Shown here: positions 49,401 to 62,763 of the stretch, piece by piece
Position numbering within the stretch: the first letter of the stretch is position 1
How the letters are laid out: each line of letters opens with the position of its first letter
Origin: Drosophila persimilis
Taxonomy: Eukaryota > Arthropoda > Insecta > Diptera > Drosophilidae
Assembly (NCBI RefSeq): GCF_003286085.1
Contig: NW_020825330.1
Span: forward strand, 620,001 to 684,000
DNA length: 64,000 nt
Direction: 5' to 3'
The notes under the pieces: model-generated
What the model was told of the DNA's origin: nothing
The model's database searches: none
What the model saw: the letters and a program-made list of their open reading frames with translations, nothing else
Position numbers and translations under genes: made by a program

Positions 49401-52400
49401 TCCATCCCACACCACAACCACAACATCCAACAATAAAAGCACTATTTATTATGGTACGAAATATTTAACACACGCGCGCATTCCGCGTTTCGGAAATGGT
49501 TTTTCCATATTGGAAAAGGCTTTTCACAACAATAATTCAACACACGCACATGTTCCGCTTCTTTTTTGTTTCTGTTTCTGTTCTTCTCCTACTTCTCCGT
49601 TTGTTGTTGATCTCCTCTTCCTTTTTATTCTCTTCTCTGTTTCTTCTGTCTGCTGGTCTGCTGGTCTGCTGGTGTGGAGTGTGGACTTTTGGATACAATC
49701 TATAAACGTCGACTAGAACACGTCAACTGAATTAGTTAATCAGGCAAAAGATAGCCACAAGCGACGTATTCACGTAGCGCCAAGCACACACCACACGGCG
49801 GAAAGAGCAGGAGAGCGGCAGCGAGTGAGAGCGAGCTTTGGCACGCTCACTTGTTCGCTGGCTGCCTCTGCCGCTCCCGCTCCCTCTCCCACTCCCTCTT
49901 TCCTCTTTCCACTGACTAAAAGTGAGAGTGAAAGAGCGTAGGCATATGACGCACACGAGTGTGGTGTGTGGTGTATGGTGTGTGGTGTGTGTGTGTGTGT
50001 GAGTGCGAGAGTACGTATATGTATGATGCACGCTTTCAACGATCGCATATGATCTGATCTGATATTTTCATTGATTTAATTTCCATCCAAGCAGCAAAAT
50101 GTTGCGTATGCGTGATGATGGTGGAATATTGCGCATACGCGACACCCTGAGGCACCCTGTCCCAGTGCCCTTTTGGCACAGAGAGAGAGAGAGAGTGAGA
50201 AGGAGATTAGCCGCTATTTATCTTTTCCAGCCTACCTTCCGTCGTTGTGTCTCGCTCAGCAGCACACACCAGCGCACGCGGGCCAAAGAGAACGAACGCC
50301 TACACACACCTACACCGAAGGTTTATGCTCTCTCACACTCCCACTCGCTCTCACTCGCCGACGCTATGGCAAAGGTACATGCATATGTGACATGTGAAGG
50401 TAACGTAATCCGCTCTCTTGCTACACATACGGGGCGACTCTGCCTCACCTATCATTGAATATACCTTCACACAGCACAGCTGTGTTGTGTTCCATTTGCG
50501 TTTCAATAAGAAAAGAGACCAAGAGAGAGAGAATGAGAATGAGCGAATGAATGAATGAGAGAGCACCCACGCAAATCATTTTCATTGTTAACTTTATTTT
50601 ATGTGCGTTTTGATTTCGTACTGTGGAATATATATGGAATATACATATATAATATGTATGGGAGTAGATAATATGCGTATGTATACAAAGGTGTATCCCC
50701 CACATATCTTTTGAAGGCCTTCCTTCGGGTCAAGGAAGGCGCAAGCCCGCCTCCGCAGTCAGCCGGCCGGCGATGTCTGCCCTCTCTCATCCCACCCCAC
50801 CTGTTCCACTCCCCTTCCCATATTGTTTATGATCTCCAGCAGCAACGGTACCACTGGCCGGTGAAAAGTAAAACGCAATTGCAAAGTAAACAAAAACAAC
50901 GAAACAAAGATCATGGGAAGTGTGCTTCGGCTTAGCAGGGGGGCAGACCAGCAGACCAGCAGACCAACCACCCACCCGCCAGCCAGCCAGCAGCCAATGA
51001 GATGGAAAACAGCACGAAAGTAGAGACCAGGGAGACCCGAGGGACCGACACTTTAGGTACCCTTGCCATTCCCATGGTTGGATTATAATAATTCCCATGA
51101 CATATTATCCGACGGAAGTATCTTTAGATACATTTCTTCAGGCATAATAAACCGTTTTCCCAATGGCAATTCCGTTTCATAATCCTGATACCCAAGGCCC
51201 CCCATGGAAGAGTATCCGCAGGCCTGATAGCAACAAGAGCGATAACAGCTACCTGTTGTTGTTTTTTTCTGCCGCCACTGTATGCAAATAAGCGGATGAA
51301 AAGTGGGAAGGGGGCAGACACGGGTCAGGGGAAAGGGAGGCAGACAGGCTGCGGGCTACGGGCTGCGGGCTGCGGGCTGCGGGCTGCGGGCTGCGGGCTA
51401 CGGGTTGTCCCCAATCCAAATTGCGTCTTACTCTGACTAAGGGTAGTGTAATTTGAGCTTTTGCTCTTGTTGTTGCCATCTCCCAGGTCTTGCGTGGGCA
51501 GAGACGCCGCCAGAGAAGCATCAACGCCCACGCACCGCTAGGTCGAGACTTGATGCTGCTCTGCGGCTGTGACGCTCCTGCGCTGCTGCTTCTGTGCTGC
51601 TGTGACGCTCTCTGTTTCTCTCAAATAGTCGTGTGCTTGTGTGTGGGTGTTAGTCGGTGAAGGATTTCCGGGTAAATCGTTTCTATGGGAGCCAAAAGCT
51701 GACTATCGAGCTGACTCGATGGAGAACACTGGGCTTACAGAAAAATGTTAGCCCCTGACGGAAGAGAAGGAATGGAGGGGGAGACCAAAGAACATTGCTA
51801 TGTTAACTAACAGAAACCATACAAAAACACAAGTGTGACATGGCCATGTTAATGGTGGCAGGAAGAACAGACAGTTCCATTCCATGTTAAGACAGCACGT
51901 TAACAGCTCAGAGGAAGAGAAGAGCGCACGCTGTTACCTAACAGAGGCGCATAGGCGGTTGGCTGTTGGCTAACAGAAGTGATCTTCGACCACTGAAAAA
52001 AGCTCTGTTAAGCAGCAGACGATTAGGCAGAATAATTTGCATGCAATAATTATGTACAGTGGCTTCCCAGCACTGGCAACGAACTGCAACCAATCCAAGT
52101 CGCGCTCTCCTCTCCTCTCCTGCTCGCTCCCTTCACGTGCCACTCCCCCTCCCCCAACAACAAAATGCAAGTAAATGAAGAAAATTTGCCGCATGACATG
52201 AAAAGCCAACGAAACGAAACAGAAATTTTCAGCTTGAAGACATTTCCCAACCACTTTGTTGATAGGCAGAGGCACGGCCCGGCCCTCCCCGTGGCACAGA
52301 TACGCAGATGAATGCCCCACCACGTACTGGCAAATACATAGATACAAAAGCTGCGACAAAATAGCTGCAGAGGCAGAGGCAGAGGCAGTGGCAGCAACAG

Positions 52401-55400
52401 CAGCAGCAGCAGTAGCACATAGAAATATTAATAGAAAACATCGTGTTTTAATATTTATAATTTCCAGGGGCTGACTTCCACGCTCCGTGACTTTTTGGGG
52501 CAAGCTCAGATCGGAGTTGAGTCGACACACGACGGACGACGCACGCGACTCAACTTGCGACTTGCGCCGGAAATGAGGCACAAACTACGCCACCGACTGC
52601 CTTCGGAAGAGTCTCCTAAGCTGACATTCATGGTGGGAAGGAAAAAGACTGACTTTTGTCCCCTTTAGTGTCCCCCAAATTCGAGTATGCACATAAATAT
52701 TATCTCTAGGAACCAAAAGCCTTAAAGAAGAGCTCTTTCAGCACGATTAATCATAGATCTCCGATATGAATGTTAAAGATAAGTAAGCAATCGATCAAAC
52801 TGTAGTTTCTGTTTTGCAAAAGAAGAGACTTCGCTCCTTGACATTTCCATTCCATAAATCGCTTCCGTTTCAGGGGACTCCGTTTCTCCTTCTGAGACTC
52901 ACCTTTAGCAGGGTGAGTATCTTCTGTGAGAGGTCGTAGTCAAAGTTTGAATACTTGGAGCCGCTCATGTCGTATATAAACACCAGTCCCGCACGCTGCG
53001 TCTCCGTGTCCTGCAGGGCGCTGTCCAGTTGATAAACGATCCCCTGCAGCGTCGTCGTATGGCCCACGCTCAACGGACTGTGTCGATTGGCGGTGAACAA
53101 TGCAATCGCCGCTCCACTGGAGGTCCGGGCGGGCTGTTGGAAAATAAAGCATAAGTTTCAGGGACACAGGATGCAGGGAATGTACTCTTACGAGGATTGT
53201 AAATTTCCCAGTCTGCAGCTCGGAGCGCAGCGGCTCCACATCCGGATCGATGTTGTAGAGATACTCCTTCTGGCGGATCTGCTCATGCTGTTCGTAGAGC
53301 GACACGGCTCGTGGTATATCGAATTTACGGGCGTACAAAAACTTGACGGCTGTGGTGTGTGAAATGTTTCGCCTGAAGATGGGTACTGGCCCTTCTCCTC
53401 CTCCTGCTATCGCTCCTGCTGTGGCAGCTTCCGTTGGTGGCGCTGTAAAGGCCAGTGGCGGCTGTGTGCCACTGGCGGAGGCTGTGGAGGAGGCAGAGAC
53501 AGAAGCAGAGGCTGCTGATAACGTGGATGTGGATGCTGTCAAAGTCCCTGCTGCTGCTGCTGTGGCACAAAGATTGTTGCAGAGATCTATGAATTGTTGC
53601 ACAGCCTGAAACGAGAAGATAAACGAAAACGAAAGCTCATGAGAAAACTGTTCCGTGTTATTCAAAAAGATTTCCCCATAAACTTGAACTTTTTGTGGCG
53701 GCGAGTGCGAAGGATGATGCACGCAGAACAGAAATTACACAACTTTCCATCGAATGTCGTGACACTCGATCGCGATACGCGATCAAGATTGTAATTAATC
53801 AATTGATCATTCTATCCTCCTATAAGTGTGAGCAAATTACTCATTCGATGATCTATTCCATCGGAGGGAGACTGGAAGTCGGAGACGTGTGGACGTACAC
53901 CGACTAGCTAGCTCACAATTGGTATAAGAGTTTATTATTAGTAGTGCTAATCAAGCACTGGCCCACAGTCCCTATCGAGTCGCAGCTCCTTAACGTGCTA
54001 TATTTATTAGCCCCCGTATTCATTGGAGTACTGGAGCAAGCATTCCTGGAAGTACTGGGTGCTCGTTCCAGGGAATGCTATCGGAAATTCCCAATCGAAA
54101 ATCTCTCTCAGAGATCTTTCCGCGAATCCAAAATATTAATTTTCGATTACGAACAGAGTTGCGTGTCATTCGAGCTCTCTTCCATTTATATCATTCGTAG
54201 AGTTCTTCTTTTTCGGTGGGCCACAAAAAAAGTGCAAGTTTCAGCAGCAACCTCTTGACCTCGTTCTCCATCCAAACGATACCCGTTCGTTTCGAAGCAG
54301 TTCAAAGCACCAAAATGAATGGTGCCCTCTCCCTCTCTCTCTCACTGGAGTCTCTCCGAACAGTGGGTGTTTACACGGTTCTCTCCCTATCGTTCTTTCT
54401 TTCTCTCTCCCTCTCTCTCTCTCTGATAACAGTGTAGATACATTCCCCATCCATGGCATGGTACAAATTCCATAAACGTTTCGATTCTTTCATTCATTCA
54501 TGCGCAATTTCTATGGGAAATTAATTAGACAATTCGTATGCCATCCGCGACGCGACGCGACGCTCTTTCGCCAGACACGCTTCCACTTCCACGGATGACG
54601 CGTGCCGCCTGGAATGAAACGGATCTCCGGTTCTCCTGTCCACTCCACCCACCTGTTCGCGGCTGTGACGTCGCTGGTAAAGATGAACCATCGTATCGTA
54701 TCGTATCGTATCGTATTTTATCGTATCCGTGGGTTTATTCAGAGGATCGGTACCAAATCATTCACCAGTTGAGAACCGAAAGCACACACACAAAAACAAC
54801 ACAATATATCCCCCGCTTATCACTTCCTCTTTCGCTTTTCTTTCGCTTTGCCCTGGCTGTTCTTTAATTTATTTTGTTCTCTTGTTTCTCTCTTTATTCG
54901 CGACGTTCCGTTGTGTTCAAAGCTTTCCCCATTACTGACGACGAACGACGGCGGCGGCGGCACTTCGATCGTCGCTGTCGTCGTCGTCGTCGTCGTCGTC
55001 ATCGGCTGATAGCAGCAGCGTTGCTGCAGCTGCAGCGCTTGGCTCAGTACACTCTTCCGCTGGCAGCAGCAGCAGAGATGCCGTTTTGGCTGATTTAAAG
55101 CCAGATCATGGAATCTTTTTTGCTATTGAGGCAGATCGCTTTTGCAGTTATAAAAATAATTGTACTAATGGTCGGTTTATTCGTAGCTTTCTCTGAGGCA
55201 AAGCTGCGGCGTCGAAGCTTTTGTAGAGCTTTTTATAGCAGCAAAAGTCGGTTAAAGCTTAAGCTTCATTCGGGGTCACTTTTCCAGCTATTTTCTGGCT
55301 GTTTTGTTGGCTAAAGGGTTCCCGGCAGCAGCACTGCGGCAGAACTGCGTATGCGGCAATTCCAAGAACCATTAGACGCCAGCAGCAGCAGCGGTGGCAG

Positions 55401-58400
55401 AGGCAGCGGCAGCAGCAGAGAAGACGGACGCCAGGTTGTCGCTGGAGGGGCATACCAACAATTTGAGTCATGCGTGAGACGTGAGCCACCGTCGCTGTTG
55501 CTGATGCTACCATATGTCACCCTTTAGCCGGGGCACAGTGGCCCCAGATGGGCGATAAAATCCCTGAAATGTTTGATTAGTTGTTCGACAAGCGATACAA
55601 AAAGATAGATAGATAGATAGCTACGACTGTTGTCGATCAAATTGTATTCGTGTGAATTTCAATTTTCGTTTATCTTCGAGGCTCCTTGGGACTTCGAAGA
55701 ATGCCCTTAGATATTATTTTCATCGGTATATGTGCGACGACGCCCACTGTGAGCGGGTGGAATTCCTCCGAAGCGGATTTCGATCGCCCGAATGGAGAGA
55801 TGATGGATGGATGGACGGAGCGGAACGGAACGGAACGGAAGGTGAGCGGAGTGCTGAGGGGAGTGGGACGTTGATGCGTCACCACTTTTTGTCCATTTCG
55901 TTCACTTTCGCGTGTTTTCACATTCATCTCTCTCGTTCCGTTTCGTTCCGTTCCTTCTTTCAACGGAATACATTATCGGTTATCGCGGGGGCCTCATCAT
56001 CCCATTCATCGGATGATGGAATGGCAGGGTTTCCTTCTTTCTGGCTAACGTTCCCACCTCCTCTCCACTGCTCTTTATCTTTCCAGTTTTTGGACACACA
56101 GTCGGATCGATCCTGTCATTGGAGTCTTTGGAGGTGCGATTGGAATGCTGCTTGAATTTGTACGCTTTTTCGAGTTAACTGGGGGCAGGGGCAGACATGG
56201 GATGTGTCACCCCTCTGTTGGCCTAGGGGTCAATGGGGGGTCATATTCCACTGCGGCTTGAACTGGAACCTGAGTTTCCTCCAACTACCGATTCTGTCCT
56301 TTAATTTTTCTTTCTTGATTACGATTATATCAGAGAGATGATAAACAAAAATAGTCCATAGGAAGACCTACTTGGAACACAGCTCTTTTCGGAGCCAGTT
56401 CCAGTTCAGAGTAAGCCTCCTGGAAAGCAGAGCTAATTTTAAGGAGCCTAAACCCCAAACAATCTATAAATATCACAGAAGGAAAATAACGATTTTTGAT
56501 TCACAAAACAAAAACACCAAAAGATAAACAAAAGATTCGTATGTAGAGTAGAGGGGAAAGAGGAGGTGAGGGAAGGCACCAGTCACAAGTCACTTCCGGT
56601 TCTCTCCAGTAGTTTTCATTCTGCCTTGGATCTCGTAAATATCTTAGCCATTAACGTGAGCAAGTTAATAGAGCAACAACAAGAGTACCTCTACTTCTAC
56701 CCCTGTCCCTGCTTCACCACCAGCCATCTCTCCCTCCGTCTTCATCTCTATCTCTCTGTTTGTTCCAGCATCCACTCATAACTGTACCATTATGCATCAT
56801 GCAAAGTAAAAGCACAAAACGCGACATCAGTTCCGTTCCGTTCTGCGCTGGGGTTCGGTTCGGTTCTGAGCAACTGTAAAACTTTAGAGACTTGGATAGA
56901 GATAGAGATAGTAGTAGATCGCGATATGGAGGTATGGATGGATGGAGACTTTTAACGGACTCCGAGGAGCATGACAGCCGTTCTTTGGCTCTGGCTCCGG
57001 CTCTGGCTCTGCTCTGAAACCCAACGATCAGCCAGCGATTGGAAAGACACTCTCAAGAGAGGTACAGACTAAAGACACAGTTATGCTTGGCGAAAGATAC
57101 AAGATACTTAATCGTAGTGATTGATGAAGAATGGAAAAATGGAAGCTTAAGCTTCGGATAATCCACAGAATCCTCTCTCTGCTGCTATAGCCATTACTCA
57201 TCCCGCTCCTGCTCCTACTCCCGCTCCTACCTTTTTAATGTTTTTTGTACAGACAATTTCCTCGTTTCACTGAGCCCAGGATGCAGGATATTGCTGACAG
57301 ATTGTTGTCGGAGAATGAATATTGGCCGCACTTTTTACAGCCACAGAGCAGCAGGAAATGCACAGCGCGAGAAGTGAGCACAGTGGAGGGCTCAGACAGG
57401 GGGACAGGGGATAGGGGGACTTCCTTTCACACTTTCGCATTGGAAATGCTTTGGAAATGCGAATGGGTATTTTTTTAAGCCCACGTTTAACACACTTCTG
57501 CTCGAGGGGCAGGCAGTCGCCGGTTGCCAATTGAGAGTCGGTTCGAGAAGAGGGCAAAAGCTGGGGAACCGAACGGAGCACAAGAGAGGCTAGTGGGTAG
57601 GGGGAGAGGAATCCTCTCTTCGCAGTGTGCGCTTTCCGTCTCCGCTGCTGCGATGATGCTCAAACGGTTTATGGTCTTCCACACCCATTTGCATATTAAA
57701 TCTGTGTGTCCGAATCGGAATCGGAATCTGAATCTGAATCCGAAACGGAATTGAAGCCAAAAACGGAACTTGGCAAAAGAAGGAAGAGCCCAGAAAGTGA
57801 CAACAGAGCCGAGCCAAACAGCTGCTGCTGCTGGAACCGCTATGGAACCGGATCTTACATACCAGTGTATACAAATTGATGGAAATTTCTTTAATCAAAG
57901 AAACGTATGATATTTTCATATGGAAATGCACAGCACAGCCGTGGGGTTACAAGATGGGATTATTGTACATATGTATGTACTCCGTTAACATGAATACCCC
58001 TAATAAACATCAAAGTTTGTTCTCCTCCATGGCAGAGGAGCAAAGCGGGAAAGCACCTCAAAGACCCATCAGCAGCTACAGAAGCAGAAGCAGAGATGCA
58101 CCGACAGTGGAGAGGGGGAGCTAAAAGTCCAGCTTGGGACTTGAGATGAGGCGAAAAAGGAGAAGGAGAAGACAGCAAAAACTAATAAAGTTAGTCTATA
58201 AATAGCCCAAAAGCAGCAGCAGCAGAAGTGCAGCAGCAACAGTAGCAGCACAGCGTGAGAGCCGGAGAGCGGAAGAGCTAGAGGGGGACAGTGCACAACA
58301 CACAGCAGCCCGATGAAGCGAGCGAAAAAAGTAAAACGAGCGAGAGGTGCAGGGCAGGACAAGATGGATGCAGGGGAGGCGAAAGCAAAAAAGCAAACTG

Positions 58401-58619
58401 AGAGAAGATAAAACTTAGAAAGTACATAAGAGGAGGGATGGGCATGGCAAACGATGGATAGAAAGAGAGAGCACACACACACACACACACCTTGGAAAAG
58501 CACAGGAAGAGGCGATGATGACAGCCGTTGTTTCTGCTGCTCCTGCTGGTGTTGTTATTGCTGTCACTGCAATCGTCGTTAGATTCCCGCTGGTACTTGT
58601 TCTGCTGGCGTCGATGCAT
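37403..58619 (-). CDS. Ptpmeg2: Ptpmeg2, CRAL-TRIO protein tyrosine phosphatase
   Basis: Eight coding exons on the minus strand: 58619-58491, 53605-53192, 53133-52903, 39710-38698, 38631-38468, 38182-37953, 37899-37692 and 37629-37403. Phases agree throughout, giving 871 aa. It is the fly orthologue of PTPN9/PTP-MEG2, a non-receptor phosphatase that binds vesicle lipids through a Sec14-like domain. Residues 44-181 hold the CRAL-TRIO N region (HTTAVKFLYARKFDIPRAVS). About 182-330 is the lipid-binding fold (GLVFIYDMSGSKYSNFDYDL, GGYPARLKKVLIV, LPLHLGGTLEIDHATW). About 345-540 is a Gly/Thr/Ala-rich linker longer than in the human protein. The catalytic domain begins at about 545 with the KNRY motif, then DGYKQKNAYISTQGP, WPD loop Asp744 and the signature HCSAGIGRTG with Cys789 and Arg795. 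All key catalytic residues are present, so it should be active. Intron 3 is 13.2 kb and intron 1 is 4.9 kb. The gene is convergent with Hecw. Confidence 0.93.
41119..41161. repeat. AGCCGGGA tandem repeat
   Basis: Five near-perfect successive copies of an 8-bp word (AGCCGGGA) in the large Ptpmeg2 intron. Confidence 0.85.
41510..41880. repeat. Region of recurring AATACTAGAA / AATACCAGAA words
   Basis: About 370 bp in which the words AATAC(T/C)AGAA, AAAATAC and ACTAGAAT recur more than ten times at irregular spacing, with no fixed period. No coding potential. It may be a decayed tandem repeat or a cluster of sites for an A/T-binding protein. Confidence 0.6.
42998..43023. repeat. Poly-C run of 26 bases
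   Basis: Uninterrupted C run. Such runs are prone to length error, so the exact count is uncertain. It is intronic in Ptpmeg2. Confidence 0.95.
47911..47940. repeat. (CA)n microsatellite
   Basis: An ACACAC run in the large Ptpmeg2 intron, continuing into imperfect CACA/GACA sequence to about 47970. Confidence 0.9.
48250..48830 (-). promoter_or_regulatory. Possible internal promoter/enhancer in the Ptpmeg2 intron
   Basis: The minus strand shows repeated GAGAG and GAAAGAG words (about 48330-48480), typical of GAF-bound promoters. GGTTGCCA on the plus strand (TGGCAACC on the minus strand) occurs three times within 200 bp, at 48622, 48650 and 48814. No matching first coding exon could be placed downstream with the phase needed at 39710, so a promoter is only a suggestion; an enhancer is equally possible. 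Confidence 0.3.
49094..49118. repeat. (GA)n microsatellite
   Basis: A GAGAGA run of about 24 bases in the large Ptpmeg2 intron, next to a CACACA run at 49070-49087. Confidence 0.9.
51352..51404. repeat. GGGCTGC 7-bp minisatellite
   Basis: Seven or so successive copies of GGGCT(G/A)C, with slightly varied copies at both ends, in the large Ptpmeg2 intron. Confidence 0.9.
53606..58490 (-). other. First intron of Ptpmeg2 (4.9 kb)
   Basis: It lies between the presumed first coding exon (CFSK) and AVQQFIDLCNNL. The acceptor TCTCGTTTCAG is strong. The donor is GTGTGTGTG, within a microsatellite. It contains CT-rich patches, a TATCG repeat (54693-54725) and a CGT repeat (54965-54990). No coding sequence is recognised. 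Confidence 0.6.
58491..58619 (-). CDS. Ptpmeg2: Presumed first coding exon of Ptpmeg2
   Basis: The ATG is in GCAAAATGC, close to the Drosophila consensus. It is followed by 43 codons (MHRRQQNKYQRESNDDCSDS, then an Asn/Ser/Arg-rich stretch ending LFLCFSK). It ends in phase 0, as exon 2 requires. The donor AAG/GTGTGTGTG is weak and lies inside a (GT)n run. The open frame before exon 2 reaches 53722 without an ATG, so an upstream exon is needed; this is the best candidate I see. Confidence 0.6.
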
Positions 58620-61592
58620 TTTGCTACATTTTACATAGACACACACACGCACACACACGCGAAACACTGAACACACACACACACCAGCACAGTAAAATAA
58701 ATAAATAAAATTGGATATATTTAATAACTAGAACATATTGCCATGCTCTCTCCTCCCGTGAGTGGAAAACGTGAAACCAAAGAGGGCGCGCGATCGTCCC
58801 CGAAAAAGAAAAAGACACGAGAGAGAGATGAACACGCGACGACCGAAACAACAATGAAACAACGGCACAAACAACATCGCCTTTGCCGCTGCCGCTGCCG
58901 TACCGTGCCAAGCCAGTCGCGTCGCTGCTGCGCAAGAGCAGAGGCTCTCGGCTCCAAGGTGTATTGATGGAAGGTTAGCCACTCGCACACATGGTGCAGG
59001 GTAGATATATATCTATGTTTTTTTTTTGCTGGCTCGTGCGTTCGCACAACGCGGTGGCAAATGAGAGAGTGGTGAGAAGATATGCGACTCGAAGAGTGGT
59101 TCAAAAGCGGTTCACCTTATATTAATGCACTTTGGGCAGATCGACTCGAGCGAGTAAGGCGAAAGAAAGAGAGCGATCGCGCACACGAGGCGGCGGGCGC
59201 CGACGCAGCAGCAGCCCGACCGCCCCTTTACAGCCGACAGCCTGCTGTTCATTGTTTTTGGTGCACTCTGCCGCTGCCACTGCCACTGCCACTGCCACTG
59301 ACACAGTTCAATGTCAGCGGTGGAGCTGGAGCTGGGCGAGGGAGAGAGAGATAGGAGAGCCGAGAGAGTGACTGATTCTTGTAAGGGGATGCCGCTGTTG
59401 ATCGTATTCCCGTCGGAGCCGTAAGACAGGCTCGCATACAAAACACATCTGTTCATATGTTTTCTAATCCTATAAAACAGCTGTTTCCATAAACAGTTGT
59501 GGCTCAGCTTTAGATTTATTTGATTACAAGTACATTAATTAGTTTTCTGGAATACCATTAGTATTCCTGTTGCAAAAACAACTGCTAAAATCTCAAGCTT
59601 CTCCCCAGGGCAGGGCATGGCTCATTGAACAGCTTTTGTGCTCGTAATTTAATTTATTCTATTTTCCACTGCTGCTCTCTTCCTTCTCTCTACCGCGCGC
59701 TCGCTCTCCTGCCTTTATGACTTCTTATGGGAAAGTGTTAAGAAATTTCGCCACAGTTTCGAGTGTCGCTGGAAAAGTTTCACTTGTGCTCTTCATCCAT
59801 ATCCCCACAGCCACATCCACATCCATGTGTACGAGGAGAGTGAGGTTCGGAGACGGGATTGGGTTTGTCTCGCTCATACTTATGATTATTGCCATTATTT
59901 TGTTTATTATTACGATTATTACTACGCTTTCTTATGGCACTGCGCTCGATTATTGAAGCAAAATGCTCGCCGCTGAAGCTGTCTGTCTGTCTGGGGCCTC
60001 TGTGGCCTCGGTGGGGCCTGGGGGCGTGACATTGAGACAAGACAAAAGCTGCTGCCAAGCTTCCATCCAAGCATGTACGACCGACGCGTACGGACGCGAG
60101 TATTTCAAAGCCAAAAGAAAAACTTTCTTTTCGATGCGTTTACACACGGCAAATCCGCGCATCGCATCGCATCGAAAAGAAATCACATCATTTATGCTCA
60201 TTTCTTTTTTCTTTTCTTTCTTTCCACAACAAACACAACATTTCGCAGCCAGCCCTGCAGCAAAACGAGTTTTGATCCACAAATTAGAGGACAGACGCGA
60301 CGCGACGCGCGCTGTGCTGTGCTGCCCCCGTTCCGTGCCGCTTAGAAAGTGCTCCCCCAAAATGGGATTAGTAGAGCTGCTGTCCGACGCAACGCAGCAC
60401 TCCATTACGCAACTTTCAAAGTGGAGGAGGGGCGGGGTGGGGTTGGGGTTGGGGACCGACCGCCCGATGATGCGACACATTTCCGAGGTCGGTTGGGACG
60501 TGACCACCGTGGAGCAACACTCTACTTATTATGTCATTCTCGACGCATAACAGAACTTTCAGAAGCAATTTCAGATATTTCTTGCTTTCCAGCGAAGATA
60601 CTAATCACAGAAGGATACATACTGGATATGTCTGACGCAGAGAACGAGAGAGTAGGCTGTTCCTCAGTTCTGACTAGATCGAATCCAATCTAGTTCTAGT
60701 AGAGATATCGTAAAACTAATGGATACCACTCCAATACATGTATTATCCAAAGCAAAGACCCGAGATTCTACACATGCATTTTCTAGACTAAAACTAAAAG
60801 TAGTACCAAGTATTATAGAACCCACGACAGAGCAGGAGGTATGGAGAGAGCTACTTCCTGGTCGTTCCAGGTTCTTTGAGTGGCCCCGCCATTCAGATCC
60901 CAGATTTGTTTCCAATTTCGCTTATTCTATGTAACATAATGTGTCCCGTTAGGTCCATGGGCATTCTGCCAAAAGCAGGAGCAGAAGCAGAAGCTGCGGC
61001 GAATGGTTGCCATTTTAATTATCAGAAATGTGTGTGTGTGTGCACCGGAGATGGACAGAGACCCCAGGCCCCCGAATGGAATGTCAAAAGAAACTTAGAG
61101 CCAGCCCCAGAGCCCGCTGATGGGAGGGGGGACCAGCATGTAGGCCAACAGACAGAAAAATTAAAAAGCTCTTCACTGCGAAGCTAGATCTAAGCTCGCC
61201 CTCGCTCCGTTGCCCCCCTCTTCCCCCCTCCCCCCCCCCTGCCTCTTGAAACTCATTTCTTTTGCACAATGTAAATCGGTCAAACCAATCAAAAAGGCAA
61301 AAAAAAATATATATACATATGTACATACATATGTATATATAGCCACAATGCCCTATACTCTCGCCTCTCGCTAAGAGCGAGGGCTCTTTTTGTGCTGCTT
61401 TCTGGTTTGGAGCCAGGCCCCGCGGCATTGGAAAGTGTTGTGGATGGGATTGAGAATGAGATGAGATGGGGATCGGGATCCGGATTTCGGTAGAGAATGT
61501 GATGTGATGTGATGTGATGCGATGTCCACGTCATTGTCAGGCCAAAGCCCTAACCCTACACTCTAGCACTGCACTAGACTGCAAATGCCATC

Positions 61593-61630
<38 letters not shown>

Positions 61631-62220
61631 TGCAACAGAGACTTGAGCACGCGGCGACAGCAACAAGAAGAGGCGGAAATGAAGAGTCCACCAGACAATG
61701 GGACCCCGCATTAGAAACTACAGATTTGTATACAAAGAAAAAGAGACCGACCGACCGACCGACCGACCCCGAAAAGAAAGCCAGACAAAAAGAACGTAGG
61801 AGAACTTCGCAGGAAAATCAGCGATAGTAGTACAGTGGGCACTAGATAAGTACACCTAAGAGCACACAGCCGGGGCGGAGGCTTCATGGAACAATATTTG
61901 AGAGGTGCCTTCAAAGAGATAATCGAATGAAGTAAAGAACTATGGCTTCCGCTTCCACTTCCATCGATTTATCGCCAAATCGATGACTTTCTAGTACTTA
62001 ATCCATCATGTTATTGAAGTATCGACAAGTTTCTGGCATCTTGCCAATGTTTTATCGCAAAATCAAAGACTTTCTGAAGTATCGATTACTTTCACATGAT
62101 TTTATCGATAAATTTGTTGGATTTTTTCATAATTTTTGGGGTATATTTTTGCAGTGAGAACCTTTCCTTTGTGTTAGGATTGCTGTACGATAGATTATCA
62201 GATAAAATATTATTTATTTT
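58620..62220. other. Upstream region of Ptpmeg2, no gene seen
   Basis: It contains the 5' leader of Ptpmeg2 and presumably its promoter, but no exact DRE or Motif-1 site was found. It holds GAGA-rich and CCACTG/CAGTGG repeats around 59275-59360, a (GA)n run at 61601-61626 and a GACC repeat at 61748-61770. Open frames are short or low-complexity. Confidence 0.4.
61601..61626. repeat. (GA)n microsatellite
   Basis: An uninterrupted GAGAGA run of about 26 bases upstream of Ptpmeg2. Confidence 0.95.
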
Positions 62221-62708
62221 AGACAAGAATTACTGTTCTCCGTGTACTGCTGCTACTGCTGCTTGAGGTAGAGATGGGGGGGCATCATCGCGGAAGCAGA
62301 AGCAGCAAGAAGCCAACGACGTCAAATCCATGCCAAAAGCAGTAGAAGCAGCAGCGGCAGCCTCCGCTTCGCGATTCTCTGAGAGCCACTCGCCCGGTCG
62401 AGGCCCCTCCTCCCATACACATGCACGTACATACATATGTGTGTGTGTGTGTGTGTGTGTGGGGTTCAACAACCTCCTACAGAGAAGCCACGGATTGGGA
62501 TAGAAGCGAATGAGAAGAGAGGAATGATGGTAAAACAACAATACATTGCCCTATCCCCCTATCCACTATCCACAGCGCCCACTGCCACGCCCACACATCG
62601 CATCGCAATAGTTCCTCCAATTATGCATAAATAAAGGGAAAATCGTAATAAACTTTGGACCAGAAGAGATCCCTGCCGTGATTAAACCATGCAGCAGGCA
62701 TCCAGGCA

Positions 62709-62763
62709 GCAGGCACCATGCACCAGGCACCATGCACCAGGCACCATGCACCAGGCACCAGGC
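62709..62763. repeat. CACCATGCACCAGG 14-bp minisatellite
   Basis: About four successive copies of a 14-bp word, with shortened copies at each end. Confidence 0.9.

Larger units (their letters stand above)
39711..52902 (-). other. Large intron of Ptpmeg2 (13.2 kb)
   Basis: It splits the CRAL-TRIO domain between LSQKILTLLK and GGYPARLKK. The donor is GTGAGT and the acceptor GCGCACAG. I found no convincing coding exon inside. It holds a 26-base C run (42998-43023), a region of recurring AATACTAGAA-like words (41510-41880), several small tandem repeats, and a GAGA-rich, promoter-like patch at 48250-48830. Frames of over 100 codons here are low-complexity and not supported. Confidence 0.75.

Noticed and set aside
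53606-53722. Upstream extension of Ptpmeg2 exon 2 as the true N-terminus
   Set aside because: The open extension has no ATG, only a GTG, and a strong acceptor (TCTCGTTTCAG) precedes AVQQ.
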